Notes: a model not told the origin generated them from the letters alone. A stretch of DNA of 64,000 nt from Flavobacterium sp. ZT3R18 (GCF_007097385.1 NZ_VJZS01000007.1:1-64000); one strand, 5' to 3'. Numbered from the stretch's first letter, positions 37,909 to 46,540 are shown. Program-made: numbers and translations.

Positions 37909-39184
37909 AAATCGTGTTGTAATAACGGGACTGGGTATAGTTGCTCCAAATGGAGTTGGACTTGATGCGTTTACACATGCCATAAAAAATGGAATTTCGG
38001 GAATTAAGTTTGATTCAGAATTGGAGCGTTTAAAATTCTCTTGTCAAATTGCCGGAAAACCAGAAGTGTCGACAGAGCTGGCTTTAAACTATTTTACGGA
38101 ATTAGAGTTGCGGAATTTCAATGCATCTGGTATTTTATACGGTATCATTGCAGGAATTGATGCCTGGAAAGATGCTGGTTTATCGATGAATATTGATTCA
38201 GAACCAGATTGGGATAGCGGAACCATTTTTGGGGCGGGAACTTCGGGTATTGATAAATTTCGGGAAAGTATATATAAAATTGATGCGTTGCAGACACGAA
38301 GTTTAGGGAGTACAAGTGTATCTCAAACAATGAATAGTGGTGTAAGTGCTTATCTAGGCGGAAAACTAGGTTTAGGAAATCAAGTGACGACCAATTCTTC
38401 AGCTTGTACAACGGGTGTCGAAAGCATTTTAATGGGGTATGAACGCATTAAATCAGGACAAGCCAAACGAATGCTAACAGGTAGTACTAGTGATTCGGGG
38501 CCTTATATTTGGGGTGGTTTTGACGCGATGCGAGTATGTACTTTTAAACACAACAATTCTCCCGAAACGGGTTCCAGACCCATGTCTGCAAGTGCTTCGG
38601 GCTTTGTGCCAGCAAGTGGATCGGGCGCATTAGTGTTAGAAGATTTGGAAACAGCATTAGCGCGTGGTGCAACCATTTATGCAGAAGTTTTGGGCGGAAA
38701 TATTAATTCGGGAGGGCAAAGAGGAGTAGGGTCAATGACGGCCCCAAATCCGGTAGCAGTTCAAAAATGTATAAAAAATGCTATGGCAAATGCTGGAATT
38801 ATAGCTTCGAATATTGACGCTATAAATGGTCATCTAACCGCCACTTCAAAAGATAGTTTGGAGATTATGAACTGGAGCGAAGCTTTAGATAGAAAAGGAG
38901 TTGATTTTCCGTATATCAATTCGCTGAAATCAATGGTTGGGCATTGTTTGTCGGCTTCCGGGAGTGTAGAAAGTGTGGCAACGGTATTGCAATTGCAGCA
39001 AGGATTTATTTTCCCTAATACTAATTGCGAAGATTTACATCCCGAAATCATAGCTTGCATTGATGCGTCAAGAATTTCACAACAGTTGATTAAAAAAGAT
39101 GTAAATATTATTGCGAAAGCCAGTTTTGGTTTTGGAGATATAAATGGATGTGTTATTTTTAAGAAATATAATCCTAATACTTAG
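37904..39184 (+). CDS. Beta-ketoacyl-ACP synthase (FabF-like) of the polyketide cluster
   Basis: About 427 residues from a TTG start at 37904 (reading KNRVVITGLGIVAPNGVG). There is no ATG near the conserved N-terminus; upstream in-frame TTGs at 37856 and 37898 belong to a repeat tract. The active site is Cys-His-His: C168 (SSACTTG), H310 (NGHLTATSKD) and H347 (VGHCLSASG). The first His motif differs from the usual NAHGTST, so this is a divergent KS of the secondary-metabolism type. It may elongate an ACP-bound starter for the type III PKS. Confidence 0.85.
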   Translation: MKNRVVITGLGIVAPNGVGLDAFTHAIKNGISGIKFDSELERLKFSCQIAGKPEVSTELALNYFTELELRNFNASGILYGIIAGIDAWKDAGLSMNIDSEPDWDSGTIFGAGTSGIDKFRESIYKIDALQTRSLGSTSVSQTMNSGVSAYLGGKLGLGNQVTTNSSACTTGVESILMGYERIKSGQAKRMLTGSTSDSGPYIWGGFDAMRVCTFKHNNSPETGSRPMSASASGFVPASGSGALVLEDLETALARGATIYAEVLGGNINSGGQRGVGSMTAPNPVAVQKCIKNAMANAGIIASNIDAINGHLTATSKDSLEIMNWSEALDRKGVDFPYINSLKSMVGHCLSASGSVESVATVLQLQQGFIFPNTNCEDLHPEIIACIDASRISQQLIKKDVNIIAKASFGFGDINGCVIFKKYNPNT

Positions 39185-39221
39185 GAAAGAGTAGCAATTT
39201 AAAAACTAATTTTAATAAAAT

Positions 39222-39476
39222 ATGGATAGAGAAGCAACAATAGAACAGCTAAAGGGTATAGTAAAACCGTATATTCAAAACGAAGAAGCTTTTGAAACTC
39301 TTACAGAAGACACTGATTTTATAAATGATTTAAAAATAAATTCAGCAAATTTGGTTGACGTTATTTTAGATATTGAAGAAAGATTTGATGTCATAATCGA
39401 TAATGAATCGATGGAAAGGATGGTTAATGTAAAAGCAGCAATTGGTATTATTGAAACTGAATTATCAAAAAAATGA
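39222..39476 (+). CDS. Acyl carrier protein of the polyketide cluster
   Basis: 84-residue acidic four-helix carrier. The phosphopantetheine serine is S41 in LKINSANLVDVIL; the usual DSL triad is altered to NSA, with Asn before the Ser. ILDIEERFD follows, as in standard ACPs. The last four bases overlap the start of the phosphopantetheinyl transferase gene (ATGA), so the carrier and its activating enzyme are translationally coupled. Confidence 0.85.
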   Translation: MDREATIEQLKGIVKPYIQNEEAFETLTEDTDFINDLKINSANLVDVILDIEERFDVIIDNESMERMVNVKAAIGIIETELSKK

Positions 39477-39958
39477 TTGGAAATGACATTGTAGATTTAG
39501 ATTTAGCCCTAAAGGAAAGCAATTGGAAAAGAAACCGTTTTTTGGATAAGATTTTTTCTTCTAAAGAGCAGCAATTAATTCTGAATTCAGAAAATCAAGA
39601 CCTTATGGTTTGGAATTTATGGAGTAGGAAGGAGGCTAGCTATAAAATATATAATCGTCAAACAGGAATCAGAGGTTTTTTTCCTCTGCGATTGGAGTGT
39701 GATTATAAAGATAAAAACATAGGAACTGTTTCTATTGATGGTTTTGTTTTTTATACCCAAACAGAGATTACAACAAATTTTATTTATTCGGTTGCTGTTT
39801 TTGAAAAGAGGTATTTTAAAAAAATAAAGACTTTAGATACTACAACAATTATAAAAAAAGAGAATGGTGTTCCTTATCTTTTAGATCCGATTTCAAATAG
39901 TAAGATTCCAGTATCTATAACCCATCACGGACGTTTTCAAAGGATTATTTCAGTATAA
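39473..39958 (+). CDS. 4'-phosphopantetheinyl transferase
   Basis: 161 residues. The Sfp/AcpS superfamily Mg-binding pair is GNDIVD (D5, D8) and the core motif is WSRKEASYK (W50, E54, K58). It moves phosphopantetheine from CoA to S41 of the ACP encoded just upstream. The two genes overlap by 4 bases. It ends the plus-strand cluster. Confidence 0.85.
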   Translation: MIGNDIVDLDLALKESNWKRNRFLDKIFSSKEQQLILNSENQDLMVWNLWSRKEASYKIYNRQTGIRGFFPLRLECDYKDKNIGTVSIDGFVFYTQTEITTNFIYSVAVFEKRYFKKIKTLDTTTIIKKENGVPYLLDPISNSKIPVSITHHGRFQRIISV

Positions 39959-39969
39959 GGTTTACCAAA

Positions 39970-40062
39970 TAAGAAATATAAGAACAGATAAGATATTGCT
40001 TTTTCATCCAGCTTAGATGGCCTTATATTTCTTACACCTGCACTGAGCGAAGTTGAAGTGTG
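39970..40062. repeat. Inverted repeat plus TTCGACTTCGC-type element
   Basis: TAAGAAATATAAG (39970-39982) and CTTATATTTCTTA (40022-40034) are perfect inverse copies around a 39-base loop. They are followed by CACCTGCACTGAGCGAAG and TTGAAGTG (40035-40062), which belongs to the CTTCGCTCAG/CTTCGCTCGAG family also seen inside hisA. The whole lies between converging operons. Confidence 0.65.
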
Positions 40063-40102
40063 GTTAAATTTAAATGCTGTTTGTTTTAGAATACAGCCCC
40101 AA

Positions 40103-40699
40103 TTATTTAATCCCCAATCTTGATTTCAATTTTAAAAACAACAAGGCAATGGTATAAGCATTTTCCGAAGGGGTACTTCTATAGGTTTTTGGCAATTTAA
40201 AAATATCCGATAATTCATCTAGAGAAAACTGTTTGTCGTTAATGTCCTTTAGTTTTCTATACATTACATCAATATCTAAGGCTTCGTTTTTTAACCTGCC
40301 ACAACCCAATCTTTCTAAACTGACATTGATCATTTCTACATCAAAGTCAATATGATGTCCTATTAAAACGGCATTGCCAATATAATCGATGAATACTTGA
40401 ATGGCTTCTGGTTCGCTTAATTTTTTCATCTTACTTTCCACAATAAACTCATTGGACAGTCCATTGTCATGAAGATAGATATATTGCAAAAGAACCGCTT
40501 CAAAACTATCTCCAATAAGAATGCTATTGTTGATGATTGCAAATGAACCAATCGATAGAATCACATCTTTACTTGGATTCAATCCAGAAGTTTCAGTTGA
40601 AAAAACAACGAATCGATTCGGCTTTTCTTCAAACTTTGAAAGATAGGTTTTCCAAAAATCAGGGTAGTCTTTGTTTATATTTTTTAGCCAGTCTAACAT
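40103..40699 (-). CDS. DnaQ-like exonuclease-fold protein with altered active site
   Basis: 198 residues with the DEDD 3'-5' exonuclease fold (FVVFSTETSGLNPSKDVILSIGSF, split; VLIGHHIDFDVEMINVSLE). The first motif, usually DxE, reads S34-T-E-T, so one catalytic Asp is replaced by Ser. The last motif, usually HxxxxDA, reads TPSENAYTIALL, without the His and Asp. The protein is therefore probably catalytically weak or inactive. It starts 2 bases after the cNMP/CBS/DUF294 gene ends, so the two are co-translated and likely work together. Confidence 0.75.
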   Translation of the reverse strand: MLDWLKNINKDYPDFWKTYLSKFEEKPNRFVVFSTETSGLNPSKDVILSIGSFAIINNSILIGDSFEAVLLQYIYLHDNGLSNEFIVESKMKKLSEPEAIQVFIDYIGNAVLIGHHIDFDVEMINVSLERLGCGRLKNEALDIDVMYRKLKDINDKQFSLDELSDIFKLPKTYRSTPSENAYTIALLFLKLKSRLGIK

Positions 40700-40701
40700 T
40701 A

Positions 40702-42618
40702 CTATGAAAATTGTGTAAGTTTAAAATTACTTTTTATTAATTCTTCTAAATCTTTCATGGGAATAAAAGCATTTTTTAATTTTTCTTTATCCAATTTAGT
40801 CAATTCATCTAAATTTATATATTGTCCGGAATTGTCATTTTTCAAACCTTCATTGACTCTAAATCTGGATAAAATTAAAAATGCTTCGGCACAATTCAGA
40901 TAAACATCCGCATTTTTAGGATCCATAATGGCTAATTGTTTGAATCTTAAATAAGTATTATTGAGTCCTCTAATGTTGAAATGTAATGCAAAAAGTCTGG
41001 CGCCATCAATAAGTGGCATCAATGCACGAGTTTTAATATCAAACTTATCTTTATTGGGTTCTTCTTCTTCAATTACAAATTTCTTAAAAAATGTTAGTGG
41101 AGAATTTTTTCTCAAAGCGTCATTTCCTAAAAAATCAAAGAATAAAGAATTGTTTTCTATGTTTTTGAATATTACATTTTCTAACGCCTCAAATATTTTT
41201 TTCTCTCCAAAAACCAAGTCTAAATCAAAAAATATACTACTCAAATCAGTACTGTTTTCACCAGGAGTATTCATCCAACTGTCGTATTGTTTGATCCAGT
41301 CTGTCAATGATTTACACCACAACATATTACTTCCCATGTGTCCGTTTGGACATAATTCGTAACCTGTTTTTTCAAGAGTTAAAGTCGTCTTTTTAGCTAG
41401 TTTTAAAAAATAATCTCTAACATCTCTATATTTATCAGGAAGCACATCCTCAAAGACTAAAATGCTATCTTGATCAGTGAGTAATAATTGTTCTTTTCTA
41501 CCTTGACTACCAATGCTTAACCAAGCAAAACGGGCAGGAGGTGAGCCTAATTCTAAAATGGATAATTCTACGGCACGTTTTAAAATGGCCGAATTTATCT
41601 CACTGGCTATATTATTAATGTGGGAAAGCGGAATATTTTTATTGATAGAATTTTGTATTAATTCGGATAAACGTTCGCGAATTTGTCTTAATTCTTTTGG
41701 GTTTTGAGACCTTTTGATTTCTTTTATTAAAACTCCTGGGTTGCTCGCTTGGGCTACAATTAAGTCATGCTCTGATATGATTCCTTTAATAGCCGATTTA
41801 TCAGTACCGTCTTGGGTTACACACAAATGGCTGACATTATTTTTCAACATTAATAATTGAGCTTCCGCTAAAGAAACATTTTCGACGACTGTCACTACTG
41901 GCGCAGACATGATAGCATCGACAGGAATATTTATCGGAAACAGACCTGTAGCTATTTTTGAAGACATATCTGTAGTTGTTACAATTCCAATAGGCAGGTG
42001 ATTCTCGCAAATAACAGCGCTTGTAGAGAGATTCTCGGTCATGCGCAAAGCTACTTCTTTAGCAACATCAGTAACTTTTACTATTAGTGGAGATCTATTG
42101 TAAGTAAGCGATTGAAAATATTGCATTTCATTTTTTTGCTCTCCATAGAAAAAATTATCAGAAGCTAATTTTCCTCTAAAATTCTCTTTATCTTTTGGAT
42201 TCCAAGTATTAGAAGCAAAACTTTCTAAAAGGAAATTTAACACATTTGGATTATTGGCCACAAAGGGTCTAAAAGTCGCAATAGGAATGCCATAAACGAT
42301 ACTTTCTTCACGAGCTTTTGCAGTCATCATGTAGTTGTTTTTGGCGAAAAAAGGTCGGAGTCCAAAAACATCTCCAACATGACATTTGTTTAACAATGTC
42401 TCTTCGGCATCTGAAATTACAGATAAATTGACGGTGCCTGATGCTACAACATAAAAACAATCGTGTAAAACATCATTTATTTGAAACAATGTTTTGTGTT
42501 TTTCTAAATTAATAACGCGAATATTTGCGGCTATTTCGGATAATTCTTGAAAAGTCAAGTTATCAAATGGAGCGTGTTCCTTCAAAAAATCAGCAATATG
42601 TTCAGCAATTGTATTCAT
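40702..42618 (-). CDS. cNMP-binding / CBS / DUF294 nucleotidyltransferase-like protein
   Basis: 638 residues. Domains in order: a cyclic-nucleotide-binding domain (about 15-125, KCHVGDVFGLRPFF), a pair of CBS domains (about 170-295, VTTTDMSSKI and IISEHDLIVAQ), a DUF294 nucleotidyltransferase domain with GSQGRKEQLLLTDQDS (about 370-390), and the DUF294 C-terminal helical domain. Such proteins are thought to sense nucleotides; some cluster with acetate or carbon-use genes. It pairs with the exonuclease-fold gene downstream. Confidence 0.85.
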   Translation of the reverse strand: MNTIAEHIADFLKEHAPFDNLTFQELSEIAANIRVINLEKHKTLFQINDVLHDCFYVVASGTVNLSVISDAEETLLNKCHVGDVFGLRPFFAKNNYMMTAKAREESIVYGIPIATFRPFVANNPNVLNFLLESFASNTWNPKDKENFRGKLASDNFFYGEQKNEMQYFQSLTYNRSPLIVKVTDVAKEVALRMTENLSTSAVICENHLPIGIVTTTDMSSKIATGLFPINIPVDAIMSAPVVTVVENVSLAEAQLLMLKNNVSHLCVTQDGTDKSAIKGIISEHDLIVAQASNPGVLIKEIKRSQNPKELRQIRERLSELIQNSINKNIPLSHINNIASEINSAILKRAVELSILELGSPPARFAWLSIGSQGRKEQLLLTDQDSILVFEDVLPDKYRDVRDYFLKLAKKTTLTLEKTGYELCPNGHMGSNMLWCKSLTDWIKQYDSWMNTPGENSTDLSSIFFDLDLVFGEKKIFEALENVIFKNIENNSLFFDFLGNDALRKNSPLTFFKKFVIEEEEPNKDKFDIKTRALMPLIDGARLFALHFNIRGLNNTYLRFKQLAIMDPKNADVYLNCAEAFLILSRFRVNEGLKNDNSGQYINLDELTKLDKEKLKNAFIPMKDLEELIKSNFKLTQFS

Positions 42619-42791
42619 AAGTTTTGTTGTAAAGTAATGCTTGTAAAAATAAGAAAAATTGGCATCAAAACGAAGTATTCAAAACTAATTTTATCAATTT
42701 GCAGTATAGTTAAATTTTTCATAAAACATTGTAGAAAAGAATGGTATTAACTATTATTATCTAATTTTAATGCTAATTAAACACGTAAATT

Positions 42792-43298
42792 ATGAAAATT
42801 TTAAAAATCTCTCTACTCTTATTCTTATCATTTTTTGCAATTTCATTTGCAAATGCACAGGAGAAACTAAAGAGTCCTCCTGAAAAAGCTACCGGAATTG
42901 TTAATGGGGCTAAAATTGAAATTAATTATGGAAGTCCTTCCGTTAGAGCAAGAAAAATTTGGGGAGAATTGGTTCCTTTTGGGGAAGTTTGGCGTGCTGG
43001 AGCGAATGAGGCTACGACATTTGAAACCGATAAAGCCATTACAGTAGAAGGTTTAATATTGCCGGCTGGAAAATATTCGTTTTTTATTATTCCGAACAAA
43101 GAGGAATGTGTTATTGTTTTTAATAAAGAAGCTAAACAATGGGGAGCTTATAAATATAACGACAAAGTGGATCAGCTTCGTGTTAAGGTCAAACCAGAAA
43201 ATGCTGATTCATTTACTGAAAAATTAACATACACCATAAATGCAGCTAATGTAGAATTAAGTTGGGAAAATTGGATAATTGGTTTCAAAGTAAAATAG
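42792..43298 (+). CDS. DUF2911 family secreted protein
   Basis: 168 residues with a clear signal peptide (1-22, ending SFANAQ). The mature part has the DUF2911 signature: EINYGSPSVRARKIWGELVP, GEVWRAGANEATTFE, LPAGKYSFFIIP and ELSWENW near the end. It is an exported beta-rich protein of unknown role, common in Bacteroidetes. A terminator follows at 43408. Confidence 0.85.
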   Translation: MKILKISLLLFLSFFAISFANAQEKLKSPPEKATGIVNGAKIEINYGSPSVRARKIWGELVPFGEVWRAGANEATTFETDKAITVEGLILPAGKYSFFIIPNKEECVIVFNKEAKQWGAYKYNDKVDQLRVKVKPENADSFTEKLTYTINAANVELSWENWIIGFKVK

Positions 43299-43752
43299 TG
43301 TTATTTTAAAATAGTGTTATTTAGAGTTTATTCCTAAAATAAAACGGACATAGATTAACTGTTGTAGTTGATAAAACGTTAAGTTATCAAAAAATATAGT
43401 TTAAAAGAATCATTGTAGTAATTCACAATGATTTTTTTTTGTTATATTTTGAATACGAGGGTAAAGCTAAAAATGAATTAAGTTTTTTCTATTTTTATCT
43501 AATGAATGAAATAAGTTGGTTAACAATATAAGTGAAGGATCATCTAGGGTTATTGAAAAAGTCTATTTTACATAATATAAATTATAGTTCAAAATAGCTA
43601 CACTTAAAAACTTATAAAACTATGTATTTCAAAGTTTTATATCTTCTTTGCATCAATGAACCTTCGTTTTATACAAATGTTACAGCGAAAAAATTTTGAA
43701 CATAAATTTGAACATAAAAAAAAAACATTTTATTGGGGCTTATTTATTTTAT
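43299..43752. other. Intergenic region with one terminator
   Basis: About 450 bases without a gene. A direct repeat of AAAATAGTGTTATTT occurs at the DUF2911 stop codon and again just after it (43296-43322). The terminator at 43408 follows. The rest is AT-rich with no recognisable element. Confidence 0.5.
43408..43440 (+). terminator. Intrinsic terminator after the DUF2911 gene
   Basis: AATCATTGT (43408-43416) pairs with ACAATGATT (43425-43433) around an 8-base loop, followed by a T run. Confidence 0.8.
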
Positions 43753-44403
43753 CTATTTAGTTATTTCACCAATACTTAACCGATCATCAATAGTCAAACT
43801 AAATAATACTTGTCCGTTCATATCAACATTTTTATAATCTCCATCTGCATCAAATTCAACAAATTCTAAATTGTTACCAGTCCAATATACTTGATTTTCA
43901 GAATTAGCATGAATATTGATTTCATTAGAAAATTCCCCATTACGGTTAATTATTTGCGGATTCCAATTTGTTCGAACATCAAGTTTTTCTGCGACAAATT
44001 TTGAAGCTTCCATTGGACACTCCATAAAATCAATTTTACCGTAAGTATTATGCATGATTGTAATTCTATTTCGCAAAAATCTAAACGTGGCATCGGGATT
44101 TCTTTCAAACATTGTTGAAACGCTTATTGAACATTTTCTTCCTTGCCTTCTTAATTGTCCATGCTTAATAGAATCACCTAAGTCATGAATTATTTCATAC
44201 GCTCTATTTTCTTTAGCTAACTGATTTGGGTCAGCTTGTAAAATATTCTCAGGCATGTGTTTAATAGATATGGTTAGTGCATTTGCAGAAGTTATAAAAT
44301 CATTTATAGCAGGATTCATTGACACAAGTGTTGAGAATTTTATATTTAATTCTTCCCACGGTTTTATTATTTCAGTAATAAATTTTATTGCTTCTTCTTT
44401 CAT
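43753..44403 (-). CDS. Uncharacterised protein
   Basis: 216 residues, soluble, no signal peptide. The N-terminal half is helical and holds DLGDSIKHGQLRRQGRK (about 75-91), a Lys-His segment reminiscent of HEPN-like or other small helical proteins, but no RxxxxH motif is clear. The C-terminal part looks beta-rich (EINIHANSENQVYWTGNN). I do not recognise the family. It is a single gene in a patch of accessory genes. Confidence 0.55.
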   Translation of the reverse strand: MKEEAIKFITEIIKPWEELNIKFSTLVSMNPAINDFITSANALTISIKHMPENILQADPNQLAKENRAYEIIHDLGDSIKHGQLRRQGRKCSISVSTMFERNPDATFRFLRNRITIMHNTYGKIDFMECPMEASKFVAEKLDVRTNWNPQIINRNGEFSNEINIHANSENQVYWTGNNLEFVEFDADGDYKNVDMNGQVLFSLTIDDRLSIGEITK

Positions 44404-44550
44404 AGTTTTTTGATTAATTAAGGCTTAAAAGTACTTATTTTATTTAATCCTTTATATGGATTTTTACTAAATATAATATTCAATAACTCTTTTAAAAGGG
44501 GAATTTTCTAACCCAATTCAATTGCTTACGGTATTGAGATTTCTATGCAT

Positions 44551-44558
44551 TACCTTTG
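44551..44558 (+). promoter_or_regulatory. Possible -7 box for the Bcr/CflA gene
   Basis: TACCTTTG matches TAnnTTTG, 20 bases before the ATG at 44579. A TTG at 44534 is too close for an ideal -33 box. Confidence 0.4.
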
Positions 44559-44578
44559 CAAAAAAATAAAACGCAGTA

Positions 44579-45808
44579 ATGACAAAAACGAATTATATAA
44601 AATTGATTTTAATTTTAGGATCAATGTCAGCTCTTGGACCCTTTTCAATTGATATGTATTTACCAGGATTCTCAGGAATTGCCAAAGATTTGAATACTAC
44701 CGTTGCTAATGTTTCCATGTCATTATCCAGTTATTTCGTTGGGATTTCTGCAGGACAATTACTTTATGGACCATTATTAGACCGTTTTGGTCGAAAAAAG
44801 CCTCTATTTATTGGGTTATTGATTTATATTTTGGCTTCTTTGGACTGTATTTTTGTGGCAGATATCAATACGTTTATTGGACTTCGGTTTGTACAGGCAG
44901 TTGGCAGTTGTGCCGCTACAGTGGCATCGATTGCGATGGTGCGGGATTTATTTCCCATAAAAGAAATACCCAATGTTTTGTCTAAATTGATGCTGGTTAT
45001 TGGGCTTTCGCCAATGTTGGCGCCAACTATTGGTGGTTATGTGACTAGTTATTGGGGTTGGCATATTGTGTTTTTAATTCTGATGTGTATGGGCGTTTTT
45101 GTACTGATAGCTTCTCAAATGGGCTTGCCTAAAACGCATGAACCAGATGTATCAATTTCGCTGAAACCCAAACCGATCATCAATAATTTCATATCGATTA
45201 TCAAAGTTCCTCAATTTTATACGTATGCCTTGACGGGTTCTATTGCATTCTCCGGGTTGTTTACTTATGTTGCAGCTTCTCCAATTTTGTTTATGAATAT
45301 TTTAAAAGTAGATGCTCAAATCTACGGTTGGATTTTTGCTTTTATGTCTTTGAGTTTTATTGGTTCCAGTCAATTGAATTCTCTTTTATTGAGACGATTT
45401 TCTAGTGAACAGATGATTTTTGGAGCTTTGATTGCCCAAATCATTATTAGTACTGCCTTTTTGATTTTGGCTATCAACGGTGTTTTAGGGCTGTACGGAA
45501 CTATTGCTCTGTTGTTCTTGTTTTTGGCTTGTTTGGGTATTTCCAACCCGAATACGGCTGGATTGACCCTTGCTCCTTTTGCAAAAAATACCGGAAGTGC
45601 CTCGGCATTGATGGGCGCTACTCAATTGGGAATTGGGGCTTTGGCTTCTTTTGCAGTGGGCGTTTTTGTAAAAAACTCTATGGTACCCATGGTCGCCATT
45701 ATGACCTGTACCACGATTATCGCTTTTATTATTTTGAATATTGGTAAAAGAAAAATCAAGAAAACTGTTGTGAATTCTGGAGATGATGAAATTATCATGG
45801 GGCATTGA
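44579..45808 (+). CDS. Bcr/CflA family multidrug efflux transporter
   Basis: 409 residues with twelve membrane helices of the major facilitator superfamily. LGPFSIDMYLPGFSGIAKDL at the start, GQLLYGPLLDRFGRKKPLF (motif A) and GLRFVQAVGSCAATVASIAM are typical of Bcr/CflA drug:H+ antiporters. The start codon follows a -7-like box at the right distance. The transported compounds are unknown. Confidence 0.88.
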   Translation: MTKTNYIKLILILGSMSALGPFSIDMYLPGFSGIAKDLNTTVANVSMSLSSYFVGISAGQLLYGPLLDRFGRKKPLFIGLLIYILASLDCIFVADINTFIGLRFVQAVGSCAATVASIAMVRDLFPIKEIPNVLSKLMLVIGLSPMLAPTIGGYVTSYWGWHIVFLILMCMGVFVLIASQMGLPKTHEPDVSISLKPKPIINNFISIIKVPQFYTYALTGSIAFSGLFTYVAASPILFMNILKVDAQIYGWIFAFMSLSFIGSSQLNSLLLRRFSSEQMIFGALIAQIIISTAFLILAINGVLGLYGTIALLFLFLACLGISNPNTAGLTLAPFAKNTGSASALMGATQLGIGALASFAVGVFVKNSMVPMVAIMTCTTIIAFIILNIGKRKIKKTVVNSGDDEIIMGH

Positions 45809-45841
45809 GTTTTGACTCAAAAAATTAAATGTTTATTATTT

Positions 45842-45925
45842 ATGATGCAAAAAAACCTATTTAAAAGCACACAAAAACAAGTATTAGATTACATTTTGAA
45901 AGAAAATGAAAATAGTAATTACTGA
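45842..45925 (+). CDS. Possible mini-ORF overlapping the RelE/ParE-like toxin start
   Basis: 27 codons (MMQKNLFKSTQKQVLDYILK, then ENENSNY) that overlap the start of the toxin-like gene by 20 bases. It could be a translated leader or the remnant of an upstream antitoxin. No family can be assigned to so short a peptide. Confidence 0.3.
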   Translation: MMQKNLFKSTQKQVLDYILKENENSNY

Positions 45926-46193
45926 AAATGCTGAAAAATCATATAACGAGATAATCAATAAATATTCAGAAATTAAAGCATCAACATTTGCGGCAGAAAC
46001 TATTTTAATTTTAGATATTATTGAAAAAAACAATTATATCGGTTCTGAACATAAAAAAACTCCCTATCGGAAGTTTTTAGTATCAGAGCAAGTCTATCTT
46101 TTTTACAGAATAGATACAGAAATTATTTATGTTGTTTTGTTTTGGGACAATAAAAGAAATCCTTTAGATTTAGAGATTATACTTTGCTCGTAA
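45906..46193 (+). CDS. RelE/ParE-superfamily toxin-like protein
   Basis: 95 residues with the size and strand order of RelE/ParE toxins. The features PYRKFLVSEQVYLFYRID and IYVVLFWDNKRNPLDLE match the family's central strands and end. Such toxins are mRNA interferases or gyrase inhibitors. Its 3' end overlaps by 24 bases the 3' end of a minus-strand gene with an antitoxin-like tail, so the pair would be tail-to-tail rather than in the usual operon. Confidence 0.65.
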   Translation: MKIVITENAEKSYNEIINKYSEIKASTFAAETILILDIIEKNNYIGSEHKKTPYRKFLVSEQVYLFYRIDTEIIYVVLFWDNKRNPLDLEIILCS

Positions 46194-46469
46194 TTTTTCT
46201 TTGAAATCAGAATAATCAACTACCCTTCCAGCTTTTATATCCTCTTCACTTTTTTGAAATCCTTGCATTAATAATTCTTCAGGATACAACAAACCAGTTA
46301 TCGTTTTCACTTCGCTCGGAGTAAAATTTTTCAATCGCAATTTTCTATAATATGTCGCATGTTTCAATCCTAATTTTTGCATAAAAAATTCTGCTTTATA
46401 ATAAGAATTGCCTATTAATTCAGGTAAACTGTTTAGGTAGTTTTCGTAATTTTCAACTATTTCTATCAT
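46170..46469 (-). CDS. Probable antitoxin partner (DNA-binding-like)
   Basis: 99 residues. A possible helix-turn-helix lies at about 28-50 (FMQKLGLKHATYYRKLRLKN). The C-terminal segment EEDIKAGRVVDYSDFKEKLR is like the toxin-binding tail of many type II antitoxins. It converges on the RelE/ParE-like gene with a 24-base coding overlap. The antitoxin assignment rests on the tail and the neighbour. Confidence 0.55.
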   Translation of the reverse strand: MIEIVENYENYLNSLPELIGNSYYKAEFFMQKLGLKHATYYRKLRLKNFTPSEVKTITGLLYPEELLMQGFQKSEEDIKAGRVVDYSDFKEKLRAKYNL

Positions 46470-46540
46470 AATATGATATTTTGATTATAAAATAATGACA
46501 AATTTAGTGTTATTTTTTGAACAATGCCCATTAGAATTAT

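Noticed and set aside
33679..39958. Flexirubin or dialkylresorcinol (DarA/DarB) cluster
   Set aside because: No DarA/DarB-type pair, aryl polyene KS pairs, ammonia lyase or glycosyl/acyltransferase set is present; the ring-forming enzyme is a type III PKS.
43753..44403. HEPN toxin
   Set aside because: A Lys-His segment is present but the RxxxxH motif and small size of HEPN toxins are not.
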